Below are positions 56,704-64,000 of a stretch of 64,000 bases of DNA, piece after piece. The DNA comes from Blakeslea trispora (Eukaryota; Mucoromycota; Mucoromycetes; Mucorales; Choanephoraceae). The notes under the pieces are model-generated. The model was not told the origin of the DNA and did no database searches. It saw only the letters and a program-made list of their open reading frames with translations. The position numbers and the translations under genes are program-made. Location: NCBI GenBank assembly GCA_025331445.1, contig JAIWNE010000072.1, positions 101,488-165,487 on the forward strand, read 5' to 3'. The first letter of the stretch is position 1. Each line of letters opens with the position of its first letter.

Positions 56704-57202
56704 CTAGTTACTATCAATATTATGATCACTTTTCTTTGATTAAAAGAATACTTACTGCGAACCATTAATAAGTGTGGAAAAAGAGAGAGAGAAAGAAAGA
56801 TAAGGAAACGACGACTTGTTTGAAGAAAAAATTAACTATCTTGACCAATCAGATTACTAGAAATAATATGCTGTGAGCAACTTTTAGCGGTGAGAAATTC
56901 AGACAGTGCTAAAATGCGGAACTTGAATCACTTTAAATTTTTTATTTAATTTTTTTTAAAGTCATTGAATGTAGAAATTAAAAAGCTAAAAGATGGTACA
57001 TGTTGGAAGAAGGGACTTTGCTTTTTTTACATGGGTGTATTGTAGACATTTAGAGATATACCGTGTTCAAGTTTTAGCGCATTTCGACCATTTTTGGGCG
57101 AGTTAATAATTTATTGCAAAAAGGACCCCTTTAACAACCCCTCAAACTTGTGTTTTAAAACACAAGTTTAGGGCCTCCAAAGTTAATTTTTTGTAGTGGG
57201 GC

Positions 57203-60148
57203 CACTACACATAAAGGGTCGTCGCGCGCACGCCAATTTCTGCGGATAACTTGACTGTAACGCACGTTCCAGGCATGACGCGCGCAAAGCGTAGGGCGTC
57301 ATGTGTTTTCGCATTGAGACGACACAGCAAAACACCGTCATGTGTCAACGCATTGGAAGACAGGGCGGAGCAACGTCTTGTGTTTTCGCATCAGAATTTG
57401 AATGAACCTTTTTGTCTTTCGCTTCCATTAAAGCGACCTGATTGGATTGTTTGTTCATGACATCCTCGTTCAATTGGCTTCTTTATCAAAATATACAATC
57501 ATTAATTTGTTTTAGCTGGCTTCATACTCGGTATCTTTATTAAATGTGTGCTATTAATTGGACAAAATGGGCTTCTTTACGTCAATACACTTCTTTATGA
57601 TTGGGTTATATAGGTCAAATATAGAGGATTATAGGCCTAAAAATAATGATTTTTATTATAAAAAATAGTATATATTGGCTGAAAATATTAGCTTAAACAG
57701 GGGGAAAATATTAAGGGTTCTATAGGAATCCAGGTAGAATGAATAGGCAGAAATCCAGCCAAAATAGTAGACAAAATGATGGGCAAAATACGGCCAAAAA
57801 GCAGGCGAAAGAGCAAAATCAGTTATCACAAAATTTCAGAAAAACCTTAGCAAGATGACTATTAAAATGCTAAAGCAGTTAGTTATAAAGCAAGCAGAAA
57901 ATAATGTCATTTACTTACTTTAAAAGTCTCAAACAGCCATCCGGAAAGTAAAGTGTGATGCGCTAAAGCGATAGAAGCTCAACAACAGAAAAGAAACTAT
58001 GAAAACTGAATTAGTTAAACCGAGATATGATGATTTATTTATTTACTTACATGCTAAAGCATCATAGCACCTCAGGTTATAGCCAGATACAATTACGAGT
58101 GCCTAAGGTGGCTAAATAGAACAGTTAGAGAGGTCTTGAATCATATTCAATGGCTTTACTTACTTTTATACCAAGTTTCTCGAGAAAAGACAAAACTACG
58201 TGACTAATCCTAAGAAGAAAAGGATAATAAGTAAACAGTAACGTACTTGTTTGTCAAATTGTACCTTAAATTGTGTATCAGTCTTCATAAGCTCTAAAGA
58301 TAACATGCCTACATGGAGAATCATATTCAATAAACTGTTGCTTGGGTATGGGAAAGTACTTACAAGTTTTATTTCAAAATATAAAAAAAGTAAAAGAAAT
58401 GGAAGAGAAAAGAATAAAAAAAAGGAAAAAGTATGTCTAAATAAAATGACGTATTGACAAATTTCTATTTTCGTGATAAAAAATAAATCGAAAACCAAAA
58501 AGATCTGTAAAAATACGATCCGTAGAAAATTAGATGAACAGAGACTGAAGATAGATGATTTTTCTCTCGCATCAGTAACACAAAGAATATCTGTTAACAT
58601 TGTACTTTACATGAAACTTTGCTAATCAGCTTAATGGTGTAGATATCCATATGCCATGTAATTCATTACAACAGATACTCAAGATGGTTTAATTAGATTG
58701 CCATAGCAAGCCATTCGAAATAGACAATGTTAGCATTAAATAAGGCCCTTTTTTTAAAAAAAAAATAGTAGTTTTTCTGAGGTATTTTTTTTCTCAGACA
58801 GTTTTTTTCTTTTTCCTTCTATTTTATTTTTTTTGGTACTAAATGAACTTTTACTCACTACTCGTATATTTCTAACCAAGTTGATGAGCTTCAACAAACT
58901 CCCGTCATCACAATAAAGCAACGCAATGCTAGTGCGCAATCAACGATCTTACAAGAGTTTAGAAGTTTAGAGCAAAAAACACGTAAACAAAACTAGAATG
59001 ACTTTGACTGTATCTACAAATAAAAAGAGCTATCGCCAGCAAACGTATAAGATCCTCTCATTTCAGCATCACTATTTTTCTACACTCAAGTTTTAGTTAT
59101 TGCAGTACACAGTTATTGAAATCTATTGTTGAACACCTTACAAGAGGTAAGTAATACTTTTGGTTTAGATTGTAAACGGCTCTTTATTGGAATGGACTGC
59201 ATCACGAACAATGATCTTGGATATTTAGTTATAGAATTGTTTTTGAACAATAAAAAAAGACAGCATCTTTCATGTCAAGTTATTACTTTACTTGTATTTA
59301 CGGTTATGTTATTCTGAGATGATATGTATAGAAACGAGTATAAGGGAATGGAATACAATAAAGAGGGCTATTAGCATGGAATAGTGTGCGATAATGACTC
59401 TGGCTTTACTTTATTTATAAATCATGAAAGGGATTAGCGTCTTTGTATTGTATTTCAAAAATAAACCTTTGATACGATTAACTTTGACAAGATCTAGTAT
59501 AAGGATTAAATTATGTTTGTATGTTGTCTACGTCTTTATTTTGACAACTCTTGGCTTTTCAAACTACCCATCTTTAAGCAATCGTTTAAGTGTTTTTTTA
59601 AGTGCTTCTTTTTTTCAACCTCTTTTTTTTAGGTATTTTTTCTAGTATTTTTTTTTTTGGAGTGTCTTTTTTTTTTAGTGCTTTAAGATTTTTATTTCCC
59701 ATTTTTAAAAGATTTTCCCAATTATTTTGTGAGTCTCATTCTCAATTTTTAATATCTTCATTTCCGAAAGTATTTTCCAATTTTTTAAGCAGTGATTTTT
59801 TAAGTATTGATATTTTTTGAAGAAAAAAGATTAAGTCAATTTAAACTCCTCAGCATTAAGAAAATCAGGTTGCTTCAAAATCTTAAGCATAGAAAAAATC
59901 GCTGCCAAAAAATTTAAAGAGCGAAATTTCTTTAAGCAGTGAAATGATAAAAGAAATGTAAATGGTGATAACTTTATGGATATGCATCCAAATTCAATTC
60001 TGTAAAAAATTTTGGAAGCCTAGAAGATACATTTAAATATCTGCCAAAAAAAACAGCAACTTTTATAGTCAAAATCAAAAGTTGAAAAAAATATGCCCAT
60101 GTTAGCCGCACGTGTCCGGCGTGCGTCCGACACGGGTTAGGTGTAGTG
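57203..60148. mobile_element. Non-autonomous CACTA element (2.9 kb)
   Basis: It starts CACTACACATAAAGG and ends TTAGGTGTAGTG, with GGC on both sides (57200-57202 and 60149-60151). Both ends carry GC-rich subterminal motifs (CGCGCACGCC, GACGCACGCC). It has no transposase. The left third is related to the CACTA fragment at 39338. Bases 58600-60000 are AT-rich with T-runs and no readable protein. Confidence 0.9.
57919..58111 (-). pseudogene. Intron-bearing gene fragment in a CACTA element
   Basis: Minus strand: exon-like pieces 58051-58111 and 57919-58005, each followed by GTAAGTAAA and preceded by TAG/CAG with a CTAAY branch-like motif nearby. Spliced, one frame reads ALVIVSGYNLRCYDALA and then FFIVSFLLLSFYRFSASHF before a stop. 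More such signals lie at 58166 and 57870. I cannot name the source gene. Confidence 0.35.
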
Positions 60149-60151
60149 GGC

Positions 60152-60620
60152 AAAAGAATTGTTACTATAATTTTCATATTTTACAGTAAGTATCAAAAGT
60201 GATACGTTTCCACGCTGTAGTCGTGAAAGTCTGAGCCTTGGCTAGCCAGTATAGCTTTAGTGATACTTTGTCTTTTTAACTCTTAGATATAAAATAAATT
60301 TATAGGAAAGAAGCCCCCGTTTATTATTTCAAAAATAAAACTACTCTTATACTTCTGTCGACGTCAGCACTAAATCACGTGACTTCAGCTGAATTGGCAC
60401 TGTTGAGTCTGATACTATCACACCACGTATCATGCTTCCCCTACAAGACTCAACGTGCACAATTGCAGCCTTCATCAATTTCGATTTCTTGATCTACTTC
60501 TTTAATTTTCTTCTTTTCAAACTCCGGGACATTTTTTTTGCAATTCTCTTTTTCTTGACATCTTCAACTACATTGCAGGCGAAACAGCAACAAAACAACG
60601 CAAACAAAACGAGAAACAGG
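60152..60620. other. Stretch between CACTA and gag relic
   Basis: No feature that I can support. The right part may belong to the decayed retroelement read on the minus strand. Confidence 0.35.
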
Positions 60621-61326
60621 TCACCAACAGTTCTTCCAAGCAAAACGAAACAAAAACGCAACAGAAACAGAACCGACAGGACCAGACGCAGCAACAACAG
60701 GCACACCAGATCCAGAAGCTACCCGTTTGTTTAACTCTTGTCCAACAGAGCCAGCTTCTCTACCACGCTTTACACCGTAAATTTCCTTGATCTCCGCATC
60801 TGTCAAAGTATCCACCAGATTCACCTTCCCAGGACCAAGGTTTTGAGGCTTTGTAGAAGGAGTATCAGCCGCCTCGCTTACTGATACTCCTTGTCTTTTC
60901 CCGAACTTGAGTCAAGACCACGAACACCAACTCCACCGAGTTGCTACCAGTACCCGGATTCTTCTGACTCTCCAGCCACTCAGGACACTCTGTCTTTTTA
61001 TGACCCTCCTGGTTACAGAAAAAGCAAACCAAACTACGACGAACTTGAGCAGCACCGTTCTTGTTAAACTGTACTTCAGCAGTCAATTTCACCAAATTGA
61101 TGCTTAGTTTCTCCAATCTATCCACAAGAGACAACCCACTTGAGACGGAAGCCACCTCAGAACCAGACGAAGACACAACTGCAGAAGCAGCAGAAGACAC
61201 ATTCTCACCACTCACCTGACGAGATACAGGACCAACAGAGTACTCAGCAAAACTACGCTCCACCAGCTTGGCCTTGTCCTAAGCTTCTTCAAACGTCCTA
61301 GGAGTACCGGTCTTCTCGATTTCACA
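60621..61326 (-). pseudogene. Retrotransposon gag relic with zinc knuckle
   Basis: From the CACTA border at 61326 leftwards the minus strand reads CEIEKTGTPRTFEEA, a stop, then DKAKLVERSFAEYSVGPV, a Ser/Val-rich linker, and a zinc knuckle CFFCNQEGHKKTEC (about 60995-61036). After a frameshift a segment with LTDAEIKEIYGVKRGREAG follows to 60621. The knuckle and order fit Gag of an LTR element or a LINE ORF1. The 5' part is cut by the CACTA copy at 61327. Confidence 0.6.
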
Positions 61327-63470
61327 CATTACGGCTCAAGCGGGTGGGCTGATGGCCCAATTTTTGGGCCCTACAGCCCAATCGGTCTACTAACAAATCG
61401 AATGGGCTAAAATGCGTTTAGCCCAATTTTGGTTTGCAGTAAAATGGGCCATCGGCCCATTTTTTGACTGCTTTAAAACATCAGTATACCGCTATGAAGA
61501 CCAATGATGATCGCTTATATAATTGAAGTGGAGCTTCAGCATCAAATGAAAATGCAAACATTAAAGAGGTTTAAATGATCATGTTCTATGTGGATAAATA
61601 ATAAACAGACTAATGGTTTGTCAGTATTCCTTTAAGTAAGCTTGAATACTACTGGATCATCTAGTATTACAGGCCAATCATGTTCGTTACATTGCGTCTT
61701 TTTTATAATTGTAGGCAAATCAGGCTTTTTTAATTTTATTAATTTGAATCAAATAAATGCTATATATGGATTCTTCTTCAGGCTGATTTGTAGCTCAGAT
61801 GTCCTTTTTGGCAATAGGAATGCTGCATCAGGTGTATTCAGATTGATTGGCATACTCCGCTTTGATATAGGTACCTTTTAGGATCATAATAAACAGTATA
61901 GGAAGCAGAAAGAGATAATTTCCATGACTAGAGCCTTCAGTAAGCACTTTAATTGCTTTGCAGTAGCTGCGCTTGAAAAATATTCAGCCTTAACCGAGAT
62001 TTTTTTTTCGTAATAATTTTTCTTCTTGACAGTCAACTTGAAGCAACATGCAAGGTCATGAGCAACACCAACTGAGAGATCACTAGTCAACAGTATACAC
62101 AAGAGTCAGAAACAATAGAGGAAGAAAGTAAATAGCTTAGAAAGTCTATAAAACCAAAAGAAAAATAAAGATGAGACGCGATCCTTTACACATGTACTTT
62201 GTCATCAGCATGTTGTGTCCTTTAGTTGCGATTAGATACCTCATGAGTCCAGCCAACAGTGAGAGCAATAGTCAGAAGTAAACAGTTGATAAAGAGGGGT
62301 TCAATTGGTAAGATAGTCAAGTCAAAATAATCTGGAAGCGATATTTCACTTGTCACGAAAGAGATTCAAAGAGATGAGGCAACCTCATCTGAGATGGAGC
62401 GCACATGTAAGCATGAGCAACGACATGAAGACACAAAAAAAAAAGAAAAGCACGAGCAGTAAAGCTGGAAGTAATTCCAAGTTCAACTAAAAAGAGATTC
62501 GGCAACCATTTAAAACAACAGACCTCAGTAGTGGAAGAAGAACAGGCGGATAAAGAGCATTTCTTGAAGATGAGATAGAGAGATGGCGACATGGGAAGAG
62601 ACCAAGTACTTAAACAACGGTATATCAGAGAGAAAAAGTATTTCTTGAAGCTTAGATAATGATCAGTGATAATGACGGAACAGGCAGACTAAATGAGCAC
62701 ACAAGAAAGAAGACAGACATGAACAGATCAGCCATAGGATGGGAATACAATAAGCAGTTGAATATCTGGTTACGAAGAGGTTTCATGTCGATGACTACGA
62801 ATAGAGAAATTTAGTGAATGCAATGTGCACAATAGCATTTGAACAGATAACTAAGGAAATCGAAGGAATTCGGGCAAGAAATATTTATGCAGAGGCATCG
62901 ATCCTGATAGGCAGCATAGATAGACATGGTATTCAGATTTCAGTCAAAGAAGTATAAGTTTGAGCAACATGGTATAAAGCAGACAGCATGGATTAAAAAG
63001 TCATGGATGAGGCGGTAAAAAGTAGCATAGATGAGGGTGAGATGAATAAGGGATTGTCTACTAGAATCCATGATAAGTGGTTGTATAAGTGTATAAAATG
63101 TTGCAGACAAGCAAATGCATACTAATAAGAAGATCGAAGCTGCAATGAAATGAGAAGAGAAGTGTAGTCGAGGTGTTATAATGTTGTTATGATAAGGTGA
63201 TATATATGAAGCTAGTGTGAAATAAGAGAGTCAGTAATGTGATGGATTATATAATATTTGTAAAAAAAAAAGAAAATAAAAAAAAAGATAAAGGTGCTTA
63301 CCGTTTGCTGTGCATACAATGAAAAAAAAAGAAAGAAAAAAGAAAATGAGGGATTGAAAAAAATGGCCAGTATATATGAAAAATATGACAGTGATGAGAA
63401 GAAAGTATGATTTCCTCGACAGATTCAAGCTAAAATTGTACTGAAAAGGAAAATGTCTTGGATTTGCATA
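61327..63470. mobile_element. CACTA copy B, right end missing
   Basis: It is a near-identical copy of 2202-4328. The terminus reads CATTACGGCTCAAG, so the third base of CACTA is changed. Similarity stops abruptly at TTGGATTTGCATA (63470), about 500 bp short of the right end of copy A. Confidence 0.92.
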
Positions 63471-63800
63471 TTATATGCTTTACCACAAAGAAAGAGAGAG
63501 AGAGAAAGTAAAAGAGAGAGGATTGGCTAAAGTAAGCAAAAAGAGATATGACTGCTATTTGGCGTTTGAGTGGCGTCATCTGTGGTGCTATAAATTGGAA
63601 GGACTATCTCAGAGAAAGACAAACTGCTTCTTCTCTTTGATATTTTCTATAGTTTACATATTATACTCCAAACATTAAGATAGTTTAAGCTAAGACAGTT
63701 TAAGAAATACTTGGAACGAATATATTAGTTAGTGAATTTATTATAGTAATATCATAAATGAATGATGAAAAATATGTACACGAGTATGAACGACGAGAAG
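63471..63800. other. Unassigned stretch
   Basis: It starts with a GA-rich simple repeat (about 63486-63520). No gene seen. Confidence 0.45.
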
Positions 63801-63825
63801 AGTGAGGTATTTACAAAATGGTATG

Positions 63826-63999
63826 GCCGCGCAAGCGATTGTTTAGTTTTTGATAGTATTTGGCATCTAACCATATTACTTTGTAGTGAAGAAGTTCTCG
63901 CTATCTTACGAGACCTACAGTAGTGAGAATGTCCCTCACTTCACACACCATATAGGGACCGTTATTTCTTTCATCATCGTAATTAGCCTTGATAATTCC
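63826..63999 (-). pseudogene. Possible Gypsy pol end with chromodomain-like segment
   Basis: The minus strand reads YDDERNNGPYMVCEVRDILT, one stop, then RELLHYKVIWLDAKYYQKLN and RGHTIL before TAA. The order of an EV..IL segment and a YKVIWL.A strand resembles a chromodomain behind a Ty3/Gypsy integrase. The evidence is a short match with a stop, so this is tentative. Confidence 0.35.
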
Positions 64000-64000
64000 A

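Larger units (their letters stand above)
50499..57198. mobile_element. Non-autonomous CACTA element carrying a Helitron
   Basis: Ends CACTACAGAAAAA and TTTTTTGTAGTG, with GGG on both sides (50496-50498 and 57199-57201). ACACAAGTTTA-type subterminal repeats occur at the left end (50516-50570), at 55700-55860 and at the right end (57130-57175). Without the Helitron (50599-55699) it is about 1.6 kb. No transposase. It carries an intron-bearing gene fragment. Confidence 0.86.

Noticed and set aside
59424..59820. Phe-rich frames (73 and 72 residues)
   Set aside because: They arise from T-runs in AT-rich DNA and are not credible proteins.
60432..60734. 100-residue plus-strand frame
   Set aside because: Low-complexity Arg/Asn/Thr tail, antisense to the gag relic; likely chance.

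Overview
The window looks like transposon-packed DNA of a fungus, most likely an early-diverging one (Mucoromycota-like). It is AT-rich and has 50-70 nt introns with GTAAGT/GTATGA donors. Its proteins are typical of that group: an Ndc10-type Crypton recombinase with a GCR1_C-like tail, a Tnp2-type CACTA transposase, RepHel Helitrons and DD34E mariners. I see no convincing ordinary host protein gene. The only non-transposon gene I support is a tRNA-Val. Almost everything is a mobile element inserted in another, and many borders are fixed to the base by target-site duplications (TSDs).

Bases 1-14,900. A Gypsy element (A) is split inside RNase H by a second Gypsy (B, 283-8919, 89-bp LTRs, TSD CTAT). 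B is split inside its RT by a non-autonomous CACTA element (2202-4827, TSD GAT), and near the end of its integrase by a TIR element (7207-8589, TSD TA) that itself holds a solo LTR (7536-8114, TSD GTGT). Gypsy-A stops at a dead mariner (9867-11485). A decayed LINE on the minus strand and a gag fragment follow.

Bases 14,900-32,100. Gypsy-C is nearly intact (14902-20099, 375-bp LTRs, TSD GTAT, minus strand). Then come a dead DDE transposase, hairpin repeats, a decayed Crypton (minus strand, about 25816-28845), and a solo LTR (29616-31934) interrupted by a pogo-like element (30134-31878) that is interrupted by a small Helitron (30314-31276). A tRNA-Val(AAC) gene lies at 32021-32094.

Bases 32,100-38,940. 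Two LINE copies (ORF1 plus the endonuclease part of ORF2) face each other tail to tail. They form a roughly 2.6-kb-arm palindrome with an apparently intact mariner exactly at the centre (34701-36331).

Bases 38,940-64,000. A CACTA end (39338) is followed by a Crypton with a complete three-exon recombinase gene, bounded by 14-bp direct repeats (41247-44337). Next is a CACTA region with a Tnp2-type transposase (minus strand) and a four-exon accessory gene (plus strand), ending at 50496. Two more CACTA elements follow almost back to back (50499-57198 and 57203-60148). The first carries a 5.1-kb Helitron (50599-55699) whose RepHel gene has two in-frame stops. The window closes with a gag relic broken by a second copy of the first CACTA family (61327-about 63470) and a possible Gypsy chromodomain relic.

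Most elements are dead or non-autonomous. The best candidates for working proteins are the Crypton recombinase (41738-44028), the mariner transposase (35090-36106), the CACTA accessory protein (44700-45849) and possibly Gypsy-C. All functional statements rest on motif reading, not database searches.
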